From Nostoc sp. S4 (GTDB lineage: Bacteria; Cyanobacteriota; Cyanobacteriia; Cyanobacteriales; Nostocaceae): a DNA stretch of 64,000 nt. The translations under genes were made by a program, and so were the position numbers. Below the pieces are notes generated by a model that saw only the letters and a list, made by a program, of their open reading frames with translations, did no database searches and was not told the DNA's origin. Of the stretch, positions 55,669-63,412 are shown piece after piece (positions within the stretch are counted from its first letter, which is position 1; every line of letters begins with the position of its first letter). The stretch is taken from NCBI GenBank assembly GCA_029379225.1, contig JAQYWR010000003.1, forward strand, positions 124,001-188,000, written 5' to 3'.

Positions 55669-56484
55669 ATGAAAGTCTTAAAATTGACTATCCTAATAAG
55701 CACATTATTAAGCTTTCAAATTATTGCTACCAAAACATTAACGCAAGAAATCAAAAAAAATAGTCTAGTTCCATCTCAAAAAGATGCCATTGCACTCGCA
55801 CAAAGTGTTTGTGGCACTAAAAATTTTACTAAAGAAAAAGGTAAATTGTCTTGTAAAAACTGCCCATCTTTTACCAGTTCTAATGGAAGTGGTGGTACTT
55901 TAACATCTGTTGTCTACGGCAGTTTTACTAAAGCTGGTAGTCGTGAAGCTTTGGTTGACTTGGGTGAGTGTGAACCCCATGCTGGTAATTGGGGAGGTAC
56001 TGTCTTACTCCGCCGCACCAATAATGGTTGGTCTAGAGTGAGATATGAGAAAGGATTTCGCTCAAATATTTGTCTGAAAATTCTCAATCAAACAAATCGT
56101 CATTCTCTTGTTTGTCAAGGTTCTCACATGGGACAAGGTTATTTAGCAGAGCGGCTTGATGCTATAGTAGTTGGTTCTACTAAAACCACAACAACTAATC
56201 TGTTAAAAGTTGGTTCTAATACAGGCAGTTGCGAACCCCCATATTATGAAGTGCAAATCAAAGATTTTCTAACTCAGGATACCAATAAAGATGGTCTTTC
56301 TGATTTAGTTGTAAAAGTCAGTGAAGCTAGCGAGGCGAAGAGTAATATTCGAGGGAATGGTGAAGGCTGTATAGATATCCGCTTACCAAAACCCAAATTC
56401 CACCAGCTAATATTTTTATCTAACGGGCAGTCATTTCGCCCCACCCCAACGACTGCTAACCTGATGAAACGCTTAGAAGTGTAA
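55669..56484 (+). CDS. Exported Cys-rich hypothetical protein
   Basis: A 271-aa secreted protein with signal LTILISTLLSFQIIATKTLT. The mature part is Cys-rich (VCGTKNF, LSCKNCPSF, GECEPHAGNWGGTV, SNICLKI, LVCQGSHMG, GSCEPPYYE) and beta-rich. The segment DFLTQDTNKDGLSDLVVKVS is a dockerin/FG-GAP-like Ca-binding loop. This layout resembles other cyanobacterial exported proteins with a D-x-N-x-D-G loop, but no named family is recalled. Several disulfides are expected. Confidence 0.62.
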   Translation: MKVLKLTILISTLLSFQIIATKTLTQEIKKNSLVPSQKDAIALAQSVCGTKNFTKEKGKLSCKNCPSFTSSNGSGGTLTSVVYGSFTKAGSREALVDLGECEPHAGNWGGTVLLRRTNNGWSRVRYEKGFRSNICLKILNQTNRHSLVCQGSHMGQGYLAERLDAIVVGSTKTTTTNLLKVGSNTGSCEPPYYEVQIKDFLTQDTNKDGLSDLVVKVSEASEAKSNIRGNGEGCIDIRLPKPKFHQLIFLSNGQSFRPTPTTANLMKRLEV

Positions 56485-56578
56485 TGATAGCGATCGCTTT
56501 TCGCCTATACCAATTCCTTAACAATCAATTACTCTGACTACTCTAGACCAAACCTGTCTCCGGCACAATTAGCTTCTC

Positions 56579-56597
56579 TGCTATTTAGACAAAAAAT
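56579..56597. repeat. 19-bp direct repeat, copy 2
   Basis: TGCTATTTAGACAAAAAAT, an exact copy of 53594-53612, placed 4 bp before the ATG at 56602. Confidence 0.6.
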
Positions 56598-56601
56598 AAA
56601 A

Positions 56602-57282
56602 ATGAAATTATTATTAGCTAGTACAAGCTTACTTGTCCTTTTTGCATCCCCAGTTTTTGCTCAAGAAAATACAAATTCAGATACAGTTGGGCTAAGTTGT
56701 AACAAGATACTGGCAATAAAAAAGGATGCTTAGATGCAATATTACTACCAGAAAACAGGTAATAGTTCTCTTGCCGCGACGGATAGAGCATCTGAAACTT
56801 ACGCAGAATGCCACAGAAAGCGTAATAATAGTTTACTGGCTGCTTTCCCTGCTGATTTAAAACAAAGAATCAGCAGATATCGCCAGCTTTATCAACAATA
56901 CCGCATCGCTTCAATTGATTTAGAACGTGCGTATGCTGGTGGTGGTACAGCGTATGGTCATCAACTTTCACAAACTGCACCGTTAGATGAGGAGATGGTA
57001 GAAGCACTGATTAAATTAAAGCGTCAGGCTAAACAAGCAAATGATGTGAAAAAGAAAGAAGTGCAGGTCAGGATTGATAGGTTGCGATCGCAAGTTCGTC
57101 AGTTAAACCCTGCTATTCCCAAAAATCAAGCAGCAATTCCATATCCTTCCTATAGAAATCATGCTATATCTAACTATGCCAAAATGAAACAGAGTGTTGA
57201 TTCAATCGTGCCGATGCTTTTGAAAGAACATGAGGATGTCAGCTTGTTAATTCTCAAGTTTATGGATAGATTAAAAAATTAA
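56602..57282 (+). pseudogene. Exported coiled-coil protein interrupted by in-frame TAG
   Basis: From ATG 56602 a signal peptide (LLLASTSLLVLFASPVFAQ) and about 20 mature residues (VGLSCNKILAIKKDA) run to a TAG at 56731-56733. The very next codon continues in the same frame as MQYYYQKTGNSSLAATDR for 182 residues, with a long helical part (RISRYRQLYQQYRIASIDLE, VQVRIDRLRSQVRQLN). Without readthrough the downstream part lacks a signal peptide. A CAG (Gln) or TGG (Trp) ancestor would restore one 225-residue exported protein. This is the second TAG of this kind in 6 kb. Confidence 0.65.
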
Positions 57283-57343
57283 GTAAGCGCATCCTGCACT
57301 GATATTGCTTCGACATTAGTTAGCTGTAAACCTTGTGCCGGCT

Positions 57344-57442
57344 GTGGGCGATCGCAAAATCTTTCCAAAATAATTCTCGAAAAACTCATACTACCCTCAT
57401 ATTGGCTTGAGAGTATTCCCAATAAATAATTAAATACACCTT
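57344..57442 (+). promoter_or_regulatory. Conserved upstream element, copy C (99 bp)
   Basis: Starts GTGGGCGATCGCAAAATCTT, passes AAAAACTCATACTACCCTCA and TATTGGCTTGAGAGTATTCC, and ends CAATAAATAATTAAATACAC plus CTT, only 13 bp before the precursor ATG at 57456. Full-length match to copy B. If a promoter, its -10 would be near AATAAATAAT, giving a very short leader. Confidence 0.65.
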
Positions 57443-57455
57443 ATAGAGGTTGAAG

Positions 57456-57695
57456 ATGATGAAAACTGCAACTCCAATTGGAATGCTAGTTCGGGAAGAT
57501 TTCGATCTAACCAAGCGTGGTTACATTCCTATCCCTGAGAAGTGGGATTACGATCCAAAAACACAAACTTCTAACATAATTGAAATGGGAGGAAGTACTG
57601 AACCTACAACCGTTTCTACTGTTGCTGCTACGACTGGTCATTGGGCGACAGGGGAAGATTCAGATCAATCTAATGATGATAAAGGTAGTGACTGA
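57456..57695 (+). CDS. Candidate graspetide (omega-ester peptide) precursor
   Basis: A 79-aa peptide starting MMKTATPIGMLVREDFDL. The leader-like N-terminal half (TKRGYIPIPEKWDYDP) has no signal peptide. A Gly-Gly pair at residues 45-46 (SNIIEMGG) would leave a 33-residue tail: first Thr/Ser-rich (TEPTTVSTVAATTGHWAT), then acidic (GEDSDQSNDDKGSD). Hydroxyl donors followed by carboxylates are what ATP-grasp ligases of the microviridin type join into ester or amide rings. GNAT and ATP-grasp genes follow directly. AGAGG six bases upstream supports ATG 57456; ATG 57459 is equally possible. The microviridin leader PFFARFL is absent, so it is not a classical microviridin. Confidence 0.65.
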   Translation: MMKTATPIGMLVREDFDLTKRGYIPIPEKWDYDPKTQTSNIIEMGGSTEPTTVSTVAATTGHWATGEDSDQSNDDKGSD

Positions 57696-57790
57696 TATAA
57701 ATTCTACTTCATCATAAGAAAAGCAGAGCAAAACCTATGGCATTGTTTTAGTTATTTTAATTCTAAGTAATGTCTTAGGGCTATTGATTT

Positions 57791-57821
57791 TGAGCGATAC
57801 CATAGTTTTCGGTATGGCTCA
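57791..57821 (+). terminator. Hairpin between precursor and GNAT gene
   Basis: TGAGCGATACC pairs with GGTATGGCTCA (one mismatch) around a 9-base loop. It lies about 95 bp after the precursor stop. It may be an attenuator that lets the precursor be made in excess of the downstream enzymes, a common arrangement for peptide clusters; inferred. Confidence 0.45.
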
Positions 57822-57863
57822 ATTTCACCGTAAAAATTTTGATTATTTGCGTCGTAATTGTAT

Positions 57864-58424
57864 ATGTTTACAGAAATTAGGTTGAGAGATGCAAACATAA
57901 GCGAAGATTTTCAATTATATTTGTCTTGCTTCTCAAATAATTATTGGTCTTCCTTGTTTGATCTGAATCTTCAAAACCAAGATTTAGATTGGCAGATGTA
58001 TGTACAACAAAAAATTTCTGGACAATATAAAGGTTTGCATCGCTACATTGTATGTAGTAACAATGAAAAATATGGATTTAGTCAAATTTTCATTGAAGAT
58101 GAAATAACTGCAAGAGGGACACTAACTGGTGGGATTTTGCCAGAATTTCTTAGCAAAGGTTATGGAGCAATAGGTCTATTTATGAGCTTAAAAATTGCTT
58201 TTTCTGAAATGAACCTGAATAAAGTGATTTGTAATGTTTATGACTTTAATACACCTAGCTTTTCATTGCTTGAGAAAGCAGGCTTTAGACTCGAAGGTAT
58301 CTTAAGGCAGCATTCCATGAATTATGCAACAAACAGCTTGGTAGATACCCGAATCTATTCGATGCTTAAAGAAGAGTTTCATCAAAGCCGTCTGGCAATA
58401 ATTATGCGAAAGCTTTTTGGTTAA
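57864..58424 (+). CDS. GNAT-family N-acetyltransferase (RimJ/RimL-like)
   Basis: A 186-aa acetyltransferase. The acetyl-CoA loop segment lies about LPEFLSKGYGAIGLFMSLKI, followed by LNKVICNVYDFNTPSFSLLE and KAGFRLEGILRQH, which are typical RimJ/RimL (GNAT_3/4) features. In microviridin clusters a GNAT (MdnD) acetylates the peptide N-terminus after cleavage; the same role is proposed here from its position between precursor and ligase. The start ATG 57864 is preferred over TTG 57858. It ends 24 bp before the ATP-grasp gene. Confidence 0.82.
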   Translation: MFTEIRLRDANISEDFQLYLSCFSNNYWSSLFDLNLQNQDLDWQMYVQQKISGQYKGLHRYIVCSNNEKYGFSQIFIEDEITARGTLTGGILPEFLSKGYGAIGLFMSLKIAFSEMNLNKVICNVYDFNTPSFSLLEKAGFRLEGILRQHSMNYATNSLVDTRIYSMLKEEFHQSRLAIIMRKLFG

Positions 58425-58448
58425 ATAATTTATTTAGTAAAAATATCA

Positions 58449-59423
58449 ATGAACAGAAATATTTCTTTAATTATTACATCGAAAGAAGATTCTCATGCAG
58501 ATTTAGTCATAGCTAAAATTCTCAAAAAGAGTCTCGATATTGAGATTGTTCGCCTCAATACAGAGGATTTTTGTAGCAATGTAGAAATAGAATTTAATGG
58601 GGATAACTTTCTGGTTTTTATCAGAGATTCCCATAAAAAGTTCCGCTCAAGCGAAGTGCTAAGTGTTTGGTTTCGCCGACCAAAAGAAATCGAGGTTTCT
58701 CATACTAACGATGAAATTGCTGCATTTATTAAAGCTCAAAGTACTGCTTTACTTAGAGGATTGTATTTTGGCACTCACGATTCTAGTCGATGGGTTAATC
58801 CATTGCCGAATATGCATCGCGCTCGTAACAAATTTCAGCAGATTCAACTAGCTAGAAAATTGGATATGAGAATTCCTGAGACACTTACGACGAATAATCC
58901 TAGTAGAGCAATAGAGTTTGTTGAGCGGCTAGGTAAAGTCTGTACAAAAAGTTTGGATGAGCCAAATTTTTTGCTTGATGGACATATTTTTCCAATGTTT
59001 ACACGTCTCTTATCAAAGCAGGAGGTTATAGAAAATGCAGATGGAATAAAAAATTGTCCTACTCTTTTTCAAGAGTATATTGATAAAAAATATGATTTGC
59101 GGGTTACAGTTGTAGGCAAGGATATATATCCTGTTGCCATTTACTCTCAAGATAATGACTTGTCTAGAGTAGATTTTAGAGGTCTAGCTCCGGGAAAGAT
59201 GAAGCGAGAATTTGTTGACATTCCTGTACATCTTAAAACTCAAATCCTAAAGTTTACATACTTCCAAGGCTTAGAATACTCTGCAATGGATTTTGTAGTT
59301 ACACCAGATGAGCAATATGTTTTTCTAGAGAACAATCCGAATGGGCAATGGCAATGGATAGATGATGTAACTGAAGGACAAATATCTGATGCAATGATCG
59401 GACTTTTATTGAACTTGGGGTGA
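58449..59423 (+). CDS. MvdC/MvdD-type ATP-grasp peptide ligase
   Basis: A 324-aa ATP-grasp ribosomal peptide maturase, predicted to use ATP to join acidic side chains of the precursor to Thr/Ser or Lys. Family marks are the N-terminal VWFRRPKEI, then NPLPNMHRARNKFQQIQLAR, the ATP-grasp lysine region (GKVCTKSLDEPNF), LFQEYIDKKYDLRVTVVG and the metal-binding C-terminus DFVVTPDEQYVFLENNPNGQ followed by WQWID. Only one ligase is present, whereas microviridin clusters have two, so probably one ring type forms. Translated in the same direction as the precursor and GNAT, probably as one unit. Confidence 0.86.
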   Translation: MNRNISLIITSKEDSHADLVIAKILKKSLDIEIVRLNTEDFCSNVEIEFNGDNFLVFIRDSHKKFRSSEVLSVWFRRPKEIEVSHTNDEIAAFIKAQSTALLRGLYFGTHDSSRWVNPLPNMHRARNKFQQIQLARKLDMRIPETLTTNNPSRAIEFVERLGKVCTKSLDEPNFLLDGHIFPMFTRLLSKQEVIENADGIKNCPTLFQEYIDKKYDLRVTVVGKDIYPVAIYSQDNDLSRVDFRGLAPGKMKREFVDIPVHLKTQILKFTYFQGLEYSAMDFVVTPDEQYVFLENNPNGQWQWIDDVTEGQISDAMIGLLLNLG

Positions 59424-59696
59424 AATAAGTGACAATCTGTAGTAGCGTATTTCTTTGCCTAGTTTATTAGAAAAAACAGTCTCTATAAATGTATACGAAT
59501 GAACTTATAAAAGTTTTATAAACTCAAAAGTTTAGCTCAAAAATTTATCTTGAATCAGCACAAACACAAGTAGTATTAAACTGGCTTGAACAGGAAAATT
59601 ATTGGCATTCGTCAAAATTAAAAAATTATGTAAAAATTAGTCTTGATATAGTATAAATATATAAAAAAATTACAAATAAAAAAGGATTTTTTAAAT

Positions 59697-59873
59697 ATGA
59701 GATTTTGGTCAATACCTAAGAAACTTAAAATTTTTACATTCTTATTTTGCTCAGTTGCAATGTATATATTGGCTATTTTTTCAGTCAATGCACAAGATAG
59801 ACTCACAGAGCAATCTAAACTGTTTATCAACGGTATAGGTTCAGTTCGAGTTGGTATGACTTTAGATAGTTAG
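59697..59873 (+). pseudogene. Truncated exported protein
   Basis: A 58-codon frame with a signal peptide (FTFLFCSVAMYILAIFSVNA). It is followed by KLFINGIGSVRVGMTLDS, the opening of a domain seen in longer cyanobacterial exported proteins (INGIGPVRVGMT type), and then stops at a TAG. What follows (VYSCLSNLKLAKFF) does not continue the family, so the gene is 3' truncated rather than point-mutated. It sits between the ligase and the exporter operon. Confidence 0.5.
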
Positions 59874-59912
59874 GTTTATTCATGCCTATCTAACTTGAAA
59901 TTAGCAAAATTT

Positions 59913-59967
59913 TTTTAAAAAACTGATACTACCCTCATATAGCTATCATTTTGTCTCCAATAATAAT
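59913..59967 (+). promoter_or_regulatory. Conserved upstream element, copy D
   Basis: AAAAAACTGATACTACCCTC ATAT is a near-exact match to copy C (one difference over 22 bp), then a diverged spacer and TCTCCAATAATAAT, which matches the 3' part. It ends 27 bp before the ATG of the HTH gene that opens the exporter operon. Confidence 0.6.
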
Positions 59968-59993
59968 ATGAGGTCATAAAATATAGTGGAGAC

Positions 59994-60584
59994 ATGGAGC
60001 AAAACAATCGTTTGGACTCGGAAAACTTTTCTATTAAACAACAGTACTTGACTCCCTTTCAACGAAAAGCACTGCAAAAAATTTTAGAACAAGAAGACTT
60101 ATCTAAAAAATACCGTCAACGTATCCAAATCATGCTGTTAGCAGATGAAGGAAAAACGCAGAGTCAAATCTGTCAATTACTAAACTGTTCGCGCGTGACA
60201 GTCCGACACTGGTTTTTGATAGCTAAATCAGGTGAAGCTCACAATTGGAACTCCTTTCCTCTTGGTAGGCCAAAAATAGTAAGTAACGAGTATCAGGAGC
60301 GATTGAAGGAATTAATCAGCCATAGTCCAAAAGATTTTGGCTATCCATTTCGGCGTTGGACAGCACAATGGTTAAGCAAGCATCTAGTAAAAGAATTGGG
60401 TGTTGAAGTAGGTGTGCGTCACATCAATCGTCTGCTTAAGGAAATGGGTTTATCCACTCGACCTACTCCTGTAGAAGCTAATGAATTGAAACATAATAAC
60501 AGTGGTAATCGGCTTGTGATTAACGATTTGACAGAAGCTTCAGAACCCAATTTTGGGCTGTGGCAATTTCATTCAATCAATTGA
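59994..60584 (+). CDS. Helix-turn-helix protein derived from an IS630-type transposase
   Basis: A 196-aa protein. The N-terminal helix-turn-helix (YRQRIQIMLLADEGKTQSQI, CQLLNCSRVTVRHWFLIAKS) and the winged helix (GYPFRRWTAQWLSKHLVKEL, VRHINRLLKEMGLSTRP) match the DNA-binding half of IS630-family transposases. The DDE catalytic half is absent, replaced by a short acidic tail (NDLTEASEPNFGLWQFHSIN). The frame is intact and has a conserved upstream element, so it looks domesticated. It lies 10 bp upstream of the exporter gene and is probably its regulator; inferred. Confidence 0.75.
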   Translation: MEQNNRLDSENFSIKQQYLTPFQRKALQKILEQEDLSKKYRQRIQIMLLADEGKTQSQICQLLNCSRVTVRHWFLIAKSGEAHNWNSFPLGRPKIVSNEYQERLKELISHSPKDFGYPFRRWTAQWLSKHLVKELGVEVGVRHINRLLKEMGLSTRPTPVEANELKHNNSGNRLVINDLTEASEPNFGLWQFHSIN

Positions 60585-60594
60585 GATTGCAACT

Positions 60595-63381
60595 ATGCTT
60601 CAAAATTCATCTAATTCCTTCATTTCTAGCGAGCTTATTGCAAAGGTGCTAGGACAATCTCTGAATAAACAAGAATTTTCAGTGTTGCACCAACACATTA
60701 AAATCATAGAGCCAACAGCCTTGAAAGAATTCTGGTCATCAGAAAAAGCTGAACCTGGTATACACATAATTGTTTTAGGCAAGACTAGGTTAATCGATTG
60801 TCATGATAATTCACGCCCTATTGCACTAAATACAGGAGAGTCATTTGGTGAATTAACATTGTTCCCAGAAAAATCTTGGCAGCCTTATTCAGTAAAAGCT
60901 GCTAAGGATGCACCAACTATCTGCTTTCTTCCCGAACACTGTCTTTTAGAGCTATACCGCAAATATCCTGCAATTCATCAGTATCTTTATCAACAAGCAG
61001 TCCACCGAAATTTGCAGCTAAATGGCCTGAATTATCTTAGCAATCCTCATCCCACTTTTAGGGTAGAGGAGAATAAAAGTAGACAGGAAGATACTAGACA
61101 GTGCCAACCCAAAACCTCAACTTTCACATCTGGACAACTTCCTGAGCCTCAGCGTCAGCAGAAAAAGATTAGTAGGGCTTATTTCCCTAGTCCAACTTTA
61201 CAAGTTGGTCATTTATGGCAGCGTCTTACTCAGCGCTATCCCTTTTTTGCACAGCAGAGTGCTTCTGATTGCGGTGCAGCAAGTATGGTTATGGTTGCTC
61301 GTTACTGGGGTAAGCGTTTTAGTGTCAATCGGTTGCGGGACTTAGCTAATGTTGACCGCAATGGTGCTTCGCTGCGAGGGTTGGTAGCAGCAGCAGAAAG
61401 CATCGGCTTTTCAACTCGGCCTGTGAAAGCCAGCCTAGACAAACTAGCCGAACAATCTTTGCCAGCGATCGCTCACTGGCAAGGCAATCACTACATCGTT
61501 GTCTATAAAGTGACTCCAAAACAGGTAATTTTAGCTGACCCTGCCATCGGTCAACGTAGCCTCAGCCACGCGGAATTTAAAGCTGGCTGGACTGGCAATA
61601 CCTTGTTATTGGAACCCACAGCATCAATCGAACAAACCAAAAATGATACTACTGCTTTTTGGGAGTTGTTTGAGTTGGTCAAACCCCACTGGCTCGTGCT
61701 GTTAGAAGTATTTATTGCTTCGGTCTTTATTCAGATTTTTGGATTAATTACACCGCTGTTTACCCAGTTGATTTTAGATCGTGTAGTTGTACAGCGATCT
61801 GAGTTGACTTTGACAACGGTGGGATTGGGTTTGCTGATTTTTAGCTTGTTCCGTGTCGCCATGATTGGTTTGCGGCAGTATCTACTAGACCAAACAGCCA
61901 ACAGGGTAGATGTGTCATTGATTGTGGGTTTCATTCGACACACCTTCCGATTACCACTCAGCTTTTTTGAGTCGCGCTATGTAGGAGACATCGTCTCTCG
62001 CGTGCAGGAAAATCGCAAAATTCAACGGTTTCTAACTGGTGAAGCACTGTCAATTTTGCTCGATTTACTCACAGTATTTATTTACCTGGGATTAATGTTT
62101 TGGTATAGCTGGAAGATGGCACTGGGTGCGTTGATTATCGTCCCCCCATTTGTCTTACTAGCACTGATTGCCACACCATTTTTACAACGAGTTTCCAGAG
62201 AGATATTTACCACTTTTTCTGCTGAAAGCAGCTATCTCATCGAAGCTCTAACTGGTGTTCGTAGTGTGAAATCTTTAGCAGTAGAGCAAACTGTTCGCTG
62301 GCATTGGGAAGAACTGCTTAATAAGTCAGTGAAAAGTAACTTTCTTGGACAAGTGATTCAGATTCGGCTTCAGATGTTCAGTTCTGTAATCGAAACATTG
62401 GCAAATACGGGATTGCTTTGGTTTGGTGCTTGGCAAGTAATTCATGGAAACCTGACTATTGGTCAGCTAGTTGCTTTTAATATGTTGCTTGGCAATATTA
62501 TTCATCCTTTCCAACGGTTGGCTGTATTGTGGAATGAGATCCAGGAAGTTGTGATTGCGATTGAACGCATCCATGATGTGATTCAAGCAGAACCGGAAGA
62601 AGACTTGCATTTGTCACCCCGTCAATCTTTACCTAATTTAAAAGGTGATGTTTGCTTTGAAAATGTGACATTTCGTTATCAACTAGAAAGTGAAATTAAT
62701 ATTCTGCAAAATCTCAGTTTTCAGGTCAAGCCTGGGCAAACAGTAGCACTTGTGGGACGCAGTGGTTCTGGGAAAACAACGATTTCTAAACTGGTTTTGG
62801 GTCTTTATCCACCCACTGATGGAAAACTATTGATTGATGGTCAAGATATCACGAGTTTATCATTGCGATCGCTGCGTTCTCAAATCGGTGTCGTCGATCA
62901 AGACACATTTTTATTTGGCGGCACTATTCGAGAAAACATTGCTATTAGTTATCCGTCAGCTACCCTCGAAGAAATTATGGAAGTAGCTCGTTTGGCAGGG
63001 GCACATAAATTTATTAAACAAATGCCGATGGGCTATGAAACGCAAATTGGCGAAGGTGGAGGAATGTTATCGGGTGGACAACGACAAAGGATAGCGATCG
63101 CTCGCGCTTTGTTGGGCAATCCTCAAATATTGATTTTTGATGAAGCCACTAGCCACCTTGATGCTGAATCAGAGCAAATTATTCAAACGAATTTAAACAA
63201 AATTCGTCAAGGTCGCACCACGTTAATTATTGCCCATCGTCTCTCTACAGTGCGTAATGCTGATTTGATTCTGGCACTCAAAGATGGTGTTTTGGTTGAA
63301 AGCGGAACCCATAAACAACTGATGACGAAAGAAGGCTATTACTTCTATCTCACTCAGCAGCAAAGAGATGAGATGAACTAA
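60595..63381 (+). CDS. C39 peptidase-containing ABC exporter with cNMP-binding-like domain
   Basis: A 928-aa peptide exporter (PCAT type). Residues 1-150 are cyclic-nucleotide-binding-like (RPIALNTGESFGELTLFPEK). The C39 peptidase domain, about 205-345, has Cys226 (QQSASDCGAASMV), His299 (GNHYIVVYKV) and Asp315 (ADPAIGQ), so it should cleave after Gly-Gly. A six-helix membrane domain spans 365-670. The ATPase has Walker A GRSGSGKTT (about 720), signature LSGGQRQRIAIARALL and Walker B ILIFDEATSHLD. Similar to HetC-type and bacteriocin exporters of cyanobacteria. ATG 60595 was chosen over a TTG at 60553 inside the HTH gene. It likely exports and trims the 57.4-kb peptide. Confidence 0.88.
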   Translation: MLQNSSNSFISSELIAKVLGQSLNKQEFSVLHQHIKIIEPTALKEFWSSEKAEPGIHIIVLGKTRLIDCHDNSRPIALNTGESFGELTLFPEKSWQPYSVKAAKDAPTICFLPEHCLLELYRKYPAIHQYLYQQAVHRNLQLNGLNYLSNPHPTFRVEENKSRQEDTRQCQPKTSTFTSGQLPEPQRQQKKISRAYFPSPTLQVGHLWQRLTQRYPFFAQQSASDCGAASMVMVARYWGKRFSVNRLRDLANVDRNGASLRGLVAAAESIGFSTRPVKASLDKLAEQSLPAIAHWQGNHYIVVYKVTPKQVILADPAIGQRSLSHAEFKAGWTGNTLLLEPTASIEQTKNDTTAFWELFELVKPHWLVLLEVFIASVFIQIFGLITPLFTQLILDRVVVQRSELTLTTVGLGLLIFSLFRVAMIGLRQYLLDQTANRVDVSLIVGFIRHTFRLPLSFFESRYVGDIVSRVQENRKIQRFLTGEALSILLDLLTVFIYLGLMFWYSWKMALGALIIVPPFVLLALIATPFLQRVSREIFTTFSAESSYLIEALTGVRSVKSLAVEQTVRWHWEELLNKSVKSNFLGQVIQIRLQMFSSVIETLANTGLLWFGAWQVIHGNLTIGQLVAFNMLLGNIIHPFQRLAVLWNEIQEVVIAIERIHDVIQAEPEEDLHLSPRQSLPNLKGDVCFENVTFRYQLESEINILQNLSFQVKPGQTVALVGRSGSGKTTISKLVLGLYPPTDGKLLIDGQDITSLSLRSLRSQIGVVDQDTFLFGGTIRENIAISYPSATLEEIMEVARLAGAHKFIKQMPMGYETQIGEGGGMLSGGQRQRIAIARALLGNPQILIFDEATSHLDAESEQIIQTNLNKIRQGRTTLIIAHRLSTVRNADLILALKDGVLVESGTHKQLMTKEGYYFYLTQQQRDEMN

Positions 63382-63412
63382 ATAAAACTACCAACAATTT
63401 TGAAATTAAACC

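Noticed and set aside
57456-57695. Calling the precursor a microviridin
   Set aside because: No PFFARFL leader motif, no TxKxPSD core and only one ATP-grasp ligase.
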